Source of the DNA: Gnetum montanum
Lineage: Eukaryota; Streptophyta; Gnetopsida; Gnetales; Gnetaceae
Assembly (NCBI GenBank): GCA_015680685.1
Contig: MNCI01004132.1
Span: forward strand, 82,901-146,900
Length of the DNA: 64,000 nt
Direction of reading: 5' to 3'
Below are positions 12,910 through 23,545 of this stretch, piece after piece. Position numbers and translations under genes: made by a program. Every line of letters starts with the position of its first letter. The stretch's first letter is position 1. A model generated the notes under the pieces. That model did not search any database. It was given only the letters and a program-made list of their open reading frames with translations, and was not told the origin of the DNA.

Positions 12910-13305
12910 TGATGAGTGGCTAGGTATCCCTACATCCAACCATATGAATTACGAGTGTTCATGCGTGACTCGGTCAAAATCTGCAAACTATAAGCACTTA
13001 ACATACACCATACCTCTAACCAGTGAAACCTTGGGTTAGAATGGTCGTTGTCATCCTAATCTCACTTGTGAGGTGCTGTTTACAATGGTTAAGTGAGACT
13101 AAGGCTAATGGTTTTTATATATTTTTAATTATCTTTTCAATGACTAATTTAGGTATGGAAAGCAAGGAATAAACTATTATCTAATCTCTAATTATCCTAG
13201 TTTATATTCTAACTACTCCTAACATAAGTATCTGATCCCATCTTCTAAGCACATTCTAAGCATTTCCTAACACTACTAGGTTACCAGACGTTAAGTGTCA
13301 CTGGG
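12910..13305 (-). repeat. Element B 3' LTR, part 1
   Basis: The first 396 bases of the left LTR, beginning TGATGAGTGGCTAGG. It aligns with 31942-32332 and breaks at CTGGG (13301-13305), the target duplication of element C. It resumes at 19864. Confidence 0.88.
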
Positions 13306-14168
13306 TGATGAGTCATGAATTTGTTGGCATTGTGATATCACAACCATGATATCCCATGGGCTGCGATATTGCGTACGCAATATCACATATGCAATATCGC
13401 GGCCTGCCTTAATTCCTATAAATAAGAGGCGGCTTTCCTACTTTTAGGCATCTATTTTAGTTCCTTAGTGAAGCTCTGGTAGTTTTCCCCTCCCATAGAT
13501 AGAATATTTTTTAGTGTATGTCCATAGTGTGGTTATTGTAATTGTACGACATTCTTTATTTGAGTGTGACATACTCGGACATGCACATGACCGGAAATAA
13601 AGATTGAGATTACTTCATCATTGCAGCATTCACTTTATTTATTTATTTATTTAATTTTTATTTATTTATGTAATTATTATTTACTATTTTCTTAGTTAAT
13701 ATCTCTCTCACCCTTAAACTTCTAGTAACGCGGAATGAGTACGACTTGATTACGAGCATTTAAGTGTGACTACTTGGTAACCTAGTGGCATACCTAGGAT
13801 CTGCACTTGGTAATCCCAGTGGTAGTTGTGCACGAAGTCCAAGATGTGTACAGATAATCAAGGAATTGACTCTCATTACACTTAGGCTAGATTATATTCT
13901 CTTACCCTTTCCTTCTAGCTTAGCTTAGTTAATCTTATTTTCCATTACCTTCAGGAGTAGCTTAGATTAGGAACACATCATACACCTCACTCTGGACTAA
14001 ACCATATGTGACAAAGCTAATACTAGTCCAAGTGGGAAGACAACGAACTGCGACCTAAGGTTAACGATCTAGGTGCCACAACTAGTCCATTGGTGGAGTT
14101 TGACCGAATCACGCGTGAAAACACTCGTATTCGTATGGTTGAGTGTAGGGTTATCTCTCCACTCATCA
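13306..14168 (+). repeat. Element C 5' LTR
   Basis: Starts TGATGAGTCATGAA and ends CACTCATCA directly before the PBS. It contains several GATATC/GATATT palindromes (13340-13400) upstream of a TATA box (CTATAAATAAGAG, about 13417-13429). Pairs with 18958-19858. Confidence 0.9.
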
Positions 14169-14189
14169 TTGGTGCCATTGTCAAGGACG
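14169..14189 (+). other. Element C primer-binding site, tRNA-Asp type
   Basis: TTGGTGCCATTGTCAAGGAC follows the LTR. It matches TGGCGCCGTTGCCGGGGA, the complement of the 3' end of plant tRNA-Asp, with mostly C-to-T or G-to-A differences. It would prime minus-strand cDNA synthesis. Confidence 0.75.
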
Positions 14190-14312
14190 ATGCTAGTTAT
14201 CTAGATTAGTTAGATCATACAAGGTCGCTGTATAGAAATTAATGATATATCTCTTAAGAAAAATAATTAATTATAAAAAGTCACATACAAATTCACACAT
14301 AGTTTCACAATC

Positions 14313-16262
14313 ATGCCTCTCCTACAAGACTATAATAATTCCACACTTAGTGATAAAATTCATTGGAGAACGTATGAATTATATGATAATGAAGATTGGA
14401 GTACACAATCTGAGGTGGGGATTTCCTATAAACATCAACGAAAGCAACATCATCCCAACACACGAAAGCCTAACTTACCTGATGATGATGAATGCCCACT
14501 GGCCATTATAAGCCTAACGCAAATACAAGTGGTTGTTCGAATCTCCCGTAGGCATCGTAAAGAGACCCATCTACCCATGCTTGATTTAAACAACTTCCCT
14601 AATTTTTCAGGAGGCTATGACTTAGATCTGCAACAACATTTACTAGCCTTCTATGATGCCTGTGCATGGAACAACATTGATAACGGGTGGAAAAAACTTA
14701 AGCTCTTCCTAATGACACTTGTTGACCAAGAAAAAGTATGATATAGATCATTAAAACCAAATGCAATACAAAGCTGGTCAATAATGGTAGAAGCCTTTAA
14801 CGAAAAATATCAAACCTACACAAGAGTGTCAACCTTGAGGAAACAAATCCAAGGTTGGAAACAAGAACAACACGAACCCTTGGACATGGCCTTAGAAAGA
14901 TATTATGCATTGTTAAACAACTGTCCAAGCCATGGTTTTTCTAAGGAAAGGCTAATGTACCATATCATTGATGGGCTATGTAATGAAACAAGAGAGACCT
15001 TAGGAATATATTCCCAAGGTCAACTATATGAACTACGAACCCATCAAGTCCAAGAGCTTATTAAGATGGTAGCAAAAGAAGAAGGAGAATTAGCTAAATG
15101 GAAGAGTGTTGAAAAACATCAATGGGACAAAAATATTAACTCAACAAAGATCCATGATCATGAAAAGGAGAGATCAACAAATCTCAAGGTGGAAACATCA
15201 TCTTTGCTAATACAAAAATCGTTAGAAAAAGCCGAGGCAAAGATCAATAAGATGTTGGAATGGATGTATCAAAAGTGTGGAGAATATATCAAAAATATTG
15301 GGGATAGAGTTTTGACAACCCAAGATGCAAGACAAAACATTAGATATTTAGAAAAAAAGAATGAAGGGAATAAGTGCTAAACTGCTAATCATACCTATGA
15401 ATGCAACATATGCTTGTATGATCACCCCAAGGGCCAATGCCCAATATTGTTACATCTACATGAGCATTGGATAAACACGTTACATCCAGAGTTCATACAG
15501 AGGTACTGTGTTCAATCACAGTGGCAACAATCCCAGTCGTGGGGGAGATCACCATTAGACTAGAGGCACCCTTCGTATTTTCCGAACTCAAATGCTTATC
15601 ATGTTCAACATCCTATTTCTCCATTCGGGCCACCATACTCTATCTCACCACAATATTATTCTCCACAATACTATCAACCCATACCTCCAACACAACCACC
15701 ACCTTATGCACCTTATATTCCTCCTAACTTTCAACATTCTCATCCTTTCCATCCTTCCACAGTGCCACCAATTGTTCCTAAGGTGTTTGTTCCACAACAA
15801 CAACCCACGAACAACACTTATGCTACTACTTCCAACCGTAGTGATAAACCTCAGCAACATCAAAAGTGCCCCTTCTTTAAACATTGTCATAAGAAGGGAC
15901 AACATAATTCAGAGGCCATTGCATCTTCCAACTCAGCACAAGTCCCACACTATGGTGCACCCTTACCTTCGAACCCAACGCCTCATGTAACTTTATCAAG
16001 GCCACCATCAAACACTCCAACAACCATACAGCCCAATGAACACAACCATGGGAGCCATCATCCCAATCCTTGCATAACATCTAATGGTCATAAATATCAT
16101 GGTGAGTCATTTCGTTATCCAGGAACTACATCATATAAAGTGCCCCACTATGCGTATTATAATCAAGTGTGTGAACCCCGAGGGGCTAAGTATGGCCAAG
16201 TTCTAGTACTTCCAACATGCAAGGATCATCATCTTCCATTTATTAATCTTTGCCATCCTTAA
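14313..16262 (+). pseudogene. Element C gag polyprotein
   Basis: One frame of 650 codons, beginning MPLLQDYNN, is interrupted only by stops at 14739, 15378 and 15561. The first is a TGA where relatives have Trp in WYRSL. From about residue 85 it carries the retrotransposon gag (capsid) region, with LDLNNFPNFSGGYDLDLQQH, then IQGWKQEQHEPLDMALERYY and YHIIDGLCNETRETLG. A short cysteine cluster ECNICLYDHPKGQC (C-x2-C-x3-H-x4-C) follows near 15400, then a Pro/Tyr/Gln-rich tail. The gag of B on the minus strand is clearly related. Gag would form the particle that packages the RNA. Few lesions over such a length fit its being the youngest layer. Confidence 0.88.
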
Positions 16263-18170
16263 TCAATTAGTTATGGGGGATATCCCCCATTCTAATAACA
16301 AGTATGATTAATAAATATTTTTTAGTTTTCTTTAATTTTACAACTTTTTGTTTTCGAGTTTCTCATTTTTCAACTTTTTTTTATCTTTTTATTTTTTTGT
16401 GTTTTTTGTCTTTTTACGTTTTCTTAAGTAATCTCATCTACGAATAAAAAACTTATGTGGATAGTTGGTTGAGGTGTGTTCTATGTTATTAAGTTATGAG
16501 TGATCAATTATTTGGATAATAAGCCCATTACACCCACTCATCCATTCTACAAATAAGAGGATCTGTTCGAGGGTACAGTGATATTCTTGACATTTTTTAA
16601 AACTTAAAATTAATTTTGTGTTCATTGTACCAAGAATGAAGAATGATGGACCAAGAGGGAATGATTAGGGTGTGACATCAAGGGGACTTGCAGACTATCT
16701 TTGGTGACGTCTATGGGAGTTATCATGCAATGCGGTTGTACTAAGATCCTTGTAGATCTAATGAAAATGGGAGTAAGAGTAATCAAAAGGGCACTCAAAA
16801 ATCAAAGGTTGTTCTAGGGGATCCCACTGGAAAGACATGCACCCATGCCTGAAGGTTAGCAGCTTCTCTGGATTAAGTATTCAGAAAAAAAAAAGAGAAA
16901 GAGTAAAATAAAAGAGAAAAACAAAGTGCCATAAAACAAAAATCATTCCTCCCTTGAACAAAACACCAAGGATTGTATGCCTTGTTGTTATGGTACTCTC
17001 ATAGTTGTTCACCATGGGATGAAACAATGCGATGTCACTGATTAGAGAAATGGACTTGGTCCTAATCTTGGAACAATGGGTTAATGACATCTTAATCATG
17101 CTTTACACGCAGGATTCACTATGCCCTAGGTGAGTTACCTCATGTCCCAATCTCTACAATCCCTTTCTCTAGTTCGTTTCATCTCACTATTCGTGTAATT
17201 ATAGCTCATGCCTCGTATAGCATAGAATTTTCATCTCATTCCAGTGATATTTACATGTGTGTGTTTTGTGGAGTTAGTGTGGATTACATTTAACCCTTCT
17301 AGTGCCCATGGACACTTTAAGTGTGGTTACACAAGGGCATTATAGGTTGAAACCTGCTTTGGGGAGGATCCACTTGTGTAATCTTTTGTAATCTTGGCTT
17401 CGGACATAGCTCACACACACAATTTCTCATCCTTAGCTCAATTTTTCAATTGATTTTCTTTCCCTTATTACCATCACATAGCCTTTTTCTCTACCACCTA
17501 AGGTTTTATTGATAAAATCCACACCATCATCATTAATTTTTGTGCCTTTAGAACTAGATGAATTACCCTAGAACCCTATAACAATCATCCAAATGTCCTT
17601 AGTTTACATCATTTAATTTCAAAAGAAATATTAAAAATTTGGTACATTCTCTAAGTGCCCTAACTTTGATGAAAATATATATATACGTGACCTCCCTACA
17701 ACACTTACCATCATTTTCCACTATTCACACAGGGGAGATTTTCAAATTTTTTCTCTACGACTTGCGATTGTGAGACTCTTGCTTTTATCCCTATGTCTCA
17801 CTCGCTAGTACTCCAATTTTCATTCCATCTGAACCTACTAGACCCTAGAGTGTTTAGCTTAGTCATGGGGGAGGGGCACACGTTAAATAGTGCATAAATG
17901 TTTTGAAATTCATCATCACCCGAAGGACATATTTAAGGGTAATTAGTTGTAAAATTAAGAATAAAATATGTCAAAAAACAATTTCATCCACTTAGCTATA
18001 CCAAAAAATTAAATTTGAAAACCACCTAAGCAAAGAGGACTCAACACTATAATCTTTTAAGGACATGTTTTTCCAATAATTAACATCACATGAAAATAAA
18101 GTAAATCTATTAAGGAAAGAAGTAATGTATAACCTAACTTTGGTAACAACCTTACTAACAATTGGTCCCA
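16263..18170 (+). other. Element C spacer, no pol genes
   Basis: About 1.9 kb between gag and the third ORF. It matches the post-integrase spacer of the other elements; for example GGGGAGGATCCACTTG at 17362 corresponds to the minus-strand counterpart in B near 24270. No RT or integrase block is present. It likely holds the intron ending at 18181. Confidence 0.65.
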
Positions 18171-18181
18171 TGTGATTGCAG
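18171..18181 (+). promoter_or_regulatory. Putative splice acceptor before the third ORF of C
   Basis: TGTGATTGCAG is immediately followed by ATG (18182). The same arrangement, TTTGTTTTCAG then ATG, occurs in element B at 23545-23534. The conserved junction suggests the third ORF was translated from a spliced RNA. The donor was not identified. Confidence 0.55.
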
Positions 18182-18778
18182 ATGGCCCCGAAAAGCAAAC
18201 AACAGGAAGGTCTTGCTCAAGGTGTGATCAAACGATCTCAGAGAGGTGGAAGACAAGATCCTATCGGACAACATGCAGAATAGGAGGAACAATCATTCAA
18301 TTTTCATCAAGAAGATCCTCCTACCTTATGGTCTGGGTAGGCAGAAGCAGGAGATATCCTCTCTAAAAGCGGTGCCTAGTACTTAGGGAAAATGTACCAA
18401 TTTTGGCACAATAAAGAAGAAGGTACCATGGTTAACATTTGTGGTGTGACTATTGATTTCTCTATTCAAGCCATTTCAAAAGTATTAAAAATTCTGAATA
18501 CAGGGCCAAAGGTTGCTCAGAACCAGCTGGACACTTTTAGAACCAAGCAACTTAATAAACTGTTGATAGAGAATAAAAGGGTGGTGGAAGAAAAAGAGAA
18601 GGTTGACTAGGCTACCTCTATGGCATAAGAGTAAACTTACACACATGCCAAGGCACTCAATACCTTACAAGAGGAGAAACTCCAAGCCATACTTCAATGC
18701 CATGAAATCCCAAGACCTGGAGTGTAACAAAAGGGAAAGACACCTATGGAGGAGCCACCGCCACTAGGAACTACATGA
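18182..18778 (+). pseudogene. Element C shortened third ORF
   Basis: The frame starts MAPKSKQQEGLAQGV, parallel to MAPKLRHPTDEGPSQ in B, and can be followed in one frame for 199 codons with several stops. The middle has QLDTFRTKQLNKLLIENKRV, a charged heptad-like stretch compatible with the coiled coil of the long form. It ends PPPLGTT and TGA at 18776. Compared with about 950 codons in B, most of the N-terminal globular domain and of the coiled coil is missing, so this is an internally deleted version. The function is unknown. Confidence 0.65.
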
Positions 18779-18944
18779 GTTCCAAGTTTTTATATTTGTA
18801 GTGTATTCCATGTGTTGTGTCTTTATTTTTTTTTCTTCCCACACTATGGCATCATCCCATTTTTCCTTCTAATAATCCCATATCTATCCACTGTGCAATC
18901 AATGTAGCTTGTTCTCACTTTAACTCGAGGATGAGTTTTCATTC

Positions 18945-18957
18945 AGTTGTGGGGGTA
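18945..18957 (+). other. Element C polypurine tract
   Basis: AGTTGTGGGGGTA lies directly before the 3' LTR. It primes plus-strand synthesis in LTR elements. The same GTTGTGGGGGTA motif occurs at the matching place of element B on the minus strand. Confidence 0.65.
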
Positions 18958-19858
18958 CGATGAGTCATGAATTTTCTAGCTGTGATATCGCTGCTGTGAT
19001 ATCACACCCATGATATCACAGTGGTTATGATATCACTACCGTGATATCATAGCTGTGATATCCCATGGGCTGCGATATCGCGTACGGGATATCACATATG
19101 CGATATCGCAGCCTACCTCAATTCCTATAAATAAGAGGTGGCTTTCCTAGTTTTAGGCATCTAGTTTAGTTCTTTAGCGAAGCTCTGGTAGTTTTCCCCT
19201 CCTAGAGATAGAATATTTTTTAGTGTCTACCCGTAGTGTGGTGATTGTAATGGTACGACATTCTTTATTTGAGTGTGACATACTTGGACACGCACATGAC
19301 TAGAAATAAAGATCCAGATTACTTGATCATTGTAGCATTCACTTTGTTTATTTATTTATTTAATTATTATTTACTATTTTCTTAGTTAATATCTCCCTCA
19401 CCCTTAAACTCCTAGTAACACGGAATGAGTACGACTTGATTACAAGTATTTAAGTGTGACTACTTGGTAACCTAGTGGCATACCTAGGATTTGTGCTTGG
19501 TAATCCCAGTGGTAGTCATGCACAAAGTCCAAGATGTGTATGGATAATCAAGGAATGGATGCTCATCGCACATAGGCTAGATTATATTCTCTTACCCTTT
19601 CCTTCTAGCTTATCTTAGTTAATATTATTTTCCATTACCTTTAGGGGTAGCTTAGATTAGGAACATATCATACACCTCACTCTGGACTAAACCATACGTG
19701 ACAAAGCTAATACTAGTCCAAGTGGGAAGACAGCGAACTGCAACCTAAGGTTAACGATCTAGGTGCCACAACTAGTCTGTCCACGAAGTTTGACCAGGTC
19801 ACACATGAAAATGCTCATATTCGTATGGTTGAGTGTACAGATATCTTGCCACTCATCA
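18958..19858 (+). repeat. Element C 3' LTR with expanded GATATC array
   Basis: Begins CGATGAGTCATGAA and ends CACTCATCA. Between about 18985 and 19110 it has about ten GATATC palindromes. The 5' LTR has fewer units, so the copy number changed between the two LTRs. The TATA box is near 19126. The right-hand target duplication CTAGG follows. Confidence 0.9.
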
Positions 19859-19863
19859 CTAGG

Positions 19864-20426
19864 CTTACCAAGTGTTTGGATTACATTTGAGATGGTTGTA
19901 CTTATGTCTTTAATGAACTACGAATGAATAATAACAATTGAAATTATAATAATAAAAACATAAATAATCAACAAGTAACTAATAAAGCATCAACAAGTAA
20001 CTAATAAAGCATCAACAAGTAATTAATAAAGCATAAACATTTTCAACTATTAAATGCATGAAATAACTAAGTCCAAATGTTGCAAGGTATGCTTGAATAG
20101 TTAGTCTTTATTGTCTTCACGCCAATGGGCTCAGATACATTAGCGCTCAAATAAAGATCCGATCACTTTTCTTACACCTGCTGTGGGCACTTAGAAAATA
20201 TTCTATCTATTGCGGGAGAAAATTGCAAGAGCTTCACTACACTACTCAAAAAGATGCCTAAATGAGGCAAAAGGCCCTCATATTTATAGGCCAGGAAGGG
20301 TGGCTACGTAAACGGGGCCACGTTGATGTGAGGTGGCTACATCGGCAGGCGCGCATCAATGCGGCCGTGTATACGCAACCCCATATACACGACCTAGTCT
20401 CTGCATTGTCTTTTGACACTTCATCA
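19864..20426 (-). repeat. Element B 3' LTR, part 2
   Basis: Continuation of the B LTR after element C, from GCTTACCAAGTG- to TTCATCA. It aligns with 32333-32873. A minus-strand TATAAATAT box lies near 20286. Both parts together are about 959 bases, against 932 for the 5' LTR. Confidence 0.88.
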
Positions 20427-20445
20427 TACCCCCACAACTAAACAA
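20427..20445 (-). other. Element B polypurine tract
   Basis: The plus strand reads TACCCCCACAACTAAACAA, so the minus strand has a purine-rich tract ending GTTGTGGGGGTA before TGATGAAG. This position fits the plus-strand primer of LTR elements. Confidence 0.65.
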
Positions 20446-20676
20446 AAACTTGTCCTCGAGTTACTTTATAATTTGGAAGGTATGGATTCTTATTTACTAC
20501 ACACATAACTTAAACACATAAATGACACACACATGACACAACATTAATTTACCAAGTGCCTGAGTTATAGAGGAGGAAAAATTACAAAAATGGTGGTGTT
20601 CAAAGATAAAATTGAACACCTCGCTGGTCCTGGAGCCTCTGCGGTGTAGGATGATGCACAAAATTTCTAGGGAATA

Positions 20677-23533
20677 TCACATCATCCCTGGGGGTGCTGA
20701 TTCTGATGGACCTTCTCCAGCCTCTGGCCGATGCGTTGGTGGTGGCATGGATGTCGGTAGCCCTGTGGTAGCTGTAACTTCTGGAGATAGCCAAAAAGCC
20801 TCTAAGAGAGCCCTCATTTTCTCTTCTTTGCTTCTGGGGTCGTTCATGGTACAAGTAGCTTCTCCAATATGTATTGGAACTGGAATTTCCCAAGGGCAAG
20901 GCAATTCCATAATGAGTTCTTTCAAATTGACAAACTAGGTTGCAAACTATTTGTGTTCGATATCAAACGCTCGGATTGATGCTTGCAGTTGATGGTAGTC
21001 ACTCATTCTTCGGGCCAGGTCCTCTGCAACGATATGTTGGCCTTCAAAGCTTGTGTGGAGGACCTTGATTTCTGCGTTTGTTGTTGCTAGCTTCTATTTT
21101 GTTGCCTTGTGCACCTGGAACTCACCTTTGTATAGGGAATACGATGGGGGCACTTATTTTTCTAACTCTGACTGCGGTCTCTCAACTATAAGCATAGCCA
21201 GGTTTGCATACTAAAGGTTGGCTAACTTCATATATTCTATCATTTCTTCACTTTGCAACTCCTTTAGGAGGATTTCTACTTAATTATAGGTGTTCAATCC
21301 ATCGAAGATGGATGGCCATACATTGCCTCCTTCTCAGAGCTGCTGGAGTGCTTAGTTCATCGGGGCTTTAGCGACTTGAATGTGCTTCTTGTTCACCTCC
21401 TTCTGCAATCCCACTTGGTCCTTGTAATGATTTTTAACTTTTTCAAATTTTAGGGCCTTATTTTTCCAAGTGGTAATTTTGATTATAGACTTCTATCATA
21501 ATACCCAAACCTCCTTCATTGACAGATTCTAATTCTTAGTAGCCAACCTTCTTATATCAGCGTTCACCCTAGCTAGCTCCTCCTACTGTTGGTGGATGAG
21601 ATCTTTCATGTGCTCATTCTTTGCACCAACATTGCATAGGCGTTGAACTTCTACGGTCAGCTGCACATTCTCCTAGCGAACCTCTAACAAGTCCTTCTCT
21701 AAATGATACACTCGGACATCTACTATGGACTTATCTAGGATCACCATCTCCCTTAAATCCTCAAAAACCTAAAGTTTAAGCTAAAGCTATTGAAAAGCTT
21801 CATCTCTAGTGATCTCATGATCGAGGATGACTAGATCGGCAAGCTGGGCTCTTAATTGGGCTACCTCAGTTACCAAGTGTTAACAAGTGGCTTGAGTAAC
21901 TTCTAGTTGCCCCTCCAAAAAAAGGCTCTTGCCCCTTGCCGAGAGCAGCTTCGACTGGGTCATAGTGATGTTGTCCAGAAGGTCGAAGACATCCAGAAGC
22001 GGTTGCCTGGTTCCTACCAATCGGTCCAACATTTCTCCATGTTAGGCTGCATCAATCCTACTACGTGAAGTTCTGGCAGACACCTGTACATCTTTTAGAC
22101 CATGGATTTTTGGTACAAGTGCTTCTAGTGCATTGAGAATAGTAGCAATTATGTCAGCAACCACTTCAGCCACACCTTCTTATCCCTGGTGCTACACCAC
22201 CAGGACTGTCACCCCCTCACCATCTTCCAAGTGAACCAAGAAAGTAGCATCATTCCCTGAGATTTCAGGGAATAACTACTGGGTTGCAGCTGATACATCT
22301 CAGATGCTTGGATCTATTCTTGTTGGAATGGGTTCTCGAGTGACGAAAAATATCAGCCCTACCCTTTCAAGCAAGCTGACTGATTATGCTACTTGCTCTA
22401 GGTGCCTCATGGTAGGGCAATAGACCAAAGGATCATCTCCTCCACCAGTTCTGCCAGATTGCTCTTGCTGACTTGAGAGCATTTCTCAGATCTTGTGGAT
22501 GTATTTTGCTATTGTTTGTGAGCTTGGATGCATTTTTTGTTCAGGTGGTGGAGGTGGTTGCTGCTCTTCCTCTGTCTATGTGGTAGCAGGAGTTTTTTCT
22601 TTCATCATCTCTCACCATGAGGCAATTGGGGCATGTTGGATGATGTCATTAGAATACCGTGCTATCCTTGCCTGTTTGCACAACTTTCAGATTAGGCAGG
22701 GAAAGGGGAGAGCTCATCTTCCACATTCATTCTCTGCAAAAAAAATTTTCAATCTTCGAAAACAATAGCTATGGAAGACTCATGGGAAATTTTCCACTCA
22801 AGGTGGCACATGCATGAGTGGAGATGGTAGTGATTTTGCTGGGTCTTACTGCTGGATTCAGATGGTAAGATGATATCTTTGAATAGACTCTCTCCGCCAT
22901 GATCAAGAAGTCAAATTCCTTGTGCTCAACCCCATAGCACCGTCTGGTCCATTGTGCCTTCACCTCTGGATCGGCCTATTTAGGAATTTCTACCACATCT
23001 ACCCCAGTATCAGGAAACCCTAGAGCTTGTGCTATTACTTCTGAAGAGTAAGAGACATAAATGTCTTTGATTCTTACTCTAAACCCTGGTTGTCGATTCG
23101 TCCAGAAGAGATATGTTTCTCCTAAGTACCACTCACCACTGGTTGTGATGATTGGCCACATTGGAGAATTCTGCAATTCAAGCCTCATGTCTTCTGGCAC
23201 GTTCTTGAGGAATGGTCCAAAGTTTAACTCTTGGAGGACCATCTGTTGCACCTCGTGTGGCATGATAGCATCAAGGAAAGCTTGGGTTAATGTGACCTCA
23301 AGCCATGGTGCTATCCCAGGAGTCTCATCCCCCATCAGTTGCATGCCAAGAATCTCCTCTTCAAGAATATGGTGGACAAATTCTATGTTAGGTTTTTTGC
23401 CAAAGGGCCCAATTGCATGAGAGCCCTCCACATACTCTGGCGATTGCATTCTTCATCCCCTTCCCGTACATGGACGCTTGTCCCTTGGTTGTGATGGCCC
23501 TTCATCCGTTGGGTGCCTTAGTTTGGGTGCCAT
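20677..23533 (-). pseudogene. Element B third ORF (globular domain plus coiled coil)
   Basis: The ATG at 23533 follows a TTTTCAG acceptor and starts MAPKLRHPTDEG. The first 270 or so codons stay in one frame with a few stops (23533-22769). They include FGPFLKNVPEDMRLEL, TSGEWYLGETYLFW and FRVRIKDIYVSYSSEVIAQA. This pattern, a hydrophobic block, then an R-V-x-x-I-x-V-S-S-E-x-I-x-x-x-L-G-F-P segment, resembles what is annotated as a 'putative plant transposon protein' domain in plant gypsy ORFs; I infer this from memory of the family. A long charged coiled coil follows (about 22000-21450), then the tail (PCPWEIPVPIHIGE, EAGEGPSESAPPGMM). About 950 codons in all, with frameshifts. Its position matches env-like ORFs, but no clear signal peptide or membrane anchor was seen. 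Confidence 0.75.
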
Positions 23534-23545
23534 CTGAAAACAAAC
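23534..23545 (-). promoter_or_regulatory. Putative splice acceptor before the third ORF of B
   Basis: The minus strand reads GTTTGTTTTCAG and then ATG: a pyrimidine-rich tract with a terminal CAG, as in C. In A, D and E the matching bases end in CAA, consistent with G-to-A decay. Confidence 0.55.

Larger units (their letters stand above)
13306..19858 (+). mobile_element. Element C: gag-only, non-autonomous gypsy-type LTR element
   Basis: A complete element of about 6.55 kb on the plus strand, inserted into the 3' LTR of B. Its target duplication is CTGGG (13301-13305) and CTAGG (19859-19863). It has two LTRs (863 and 901 bases) that look over nine-tenths identical by eye, a tRNA-Asp-type PBS, a long gag, a spacer, a shortened third ORF behind a splice acceptor, and a polypurine tract. 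No protease, RT, RNase H or integrase can be found between gag and the 3' LTR. It is thus a defective element that needed pol from relatives. It is the youngest layer of the nest. Confidence 0.9.

Noticed and set aside
12910-14168. One long composite LTR
   Set aside because: The sequence changes family at 13306, and the uninterrupted partner LTR (31942-32873) lacks the second part. It is B LTR followed by the element C LTR in opposite orientation.
20612-20938. Plus-strand frame of 108 codons at the end of the B third ORF
   Set aside because: The minus-strand frame over the same bases matches elements A and D at the amino-acid level, so the plus frame is a shadow.
23061-23420. Plus-strand frame of 119 codons
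   Set aside because: It lies opposite the best-preserved part of the B third ORF, which is conserved in D and E on the other strand.
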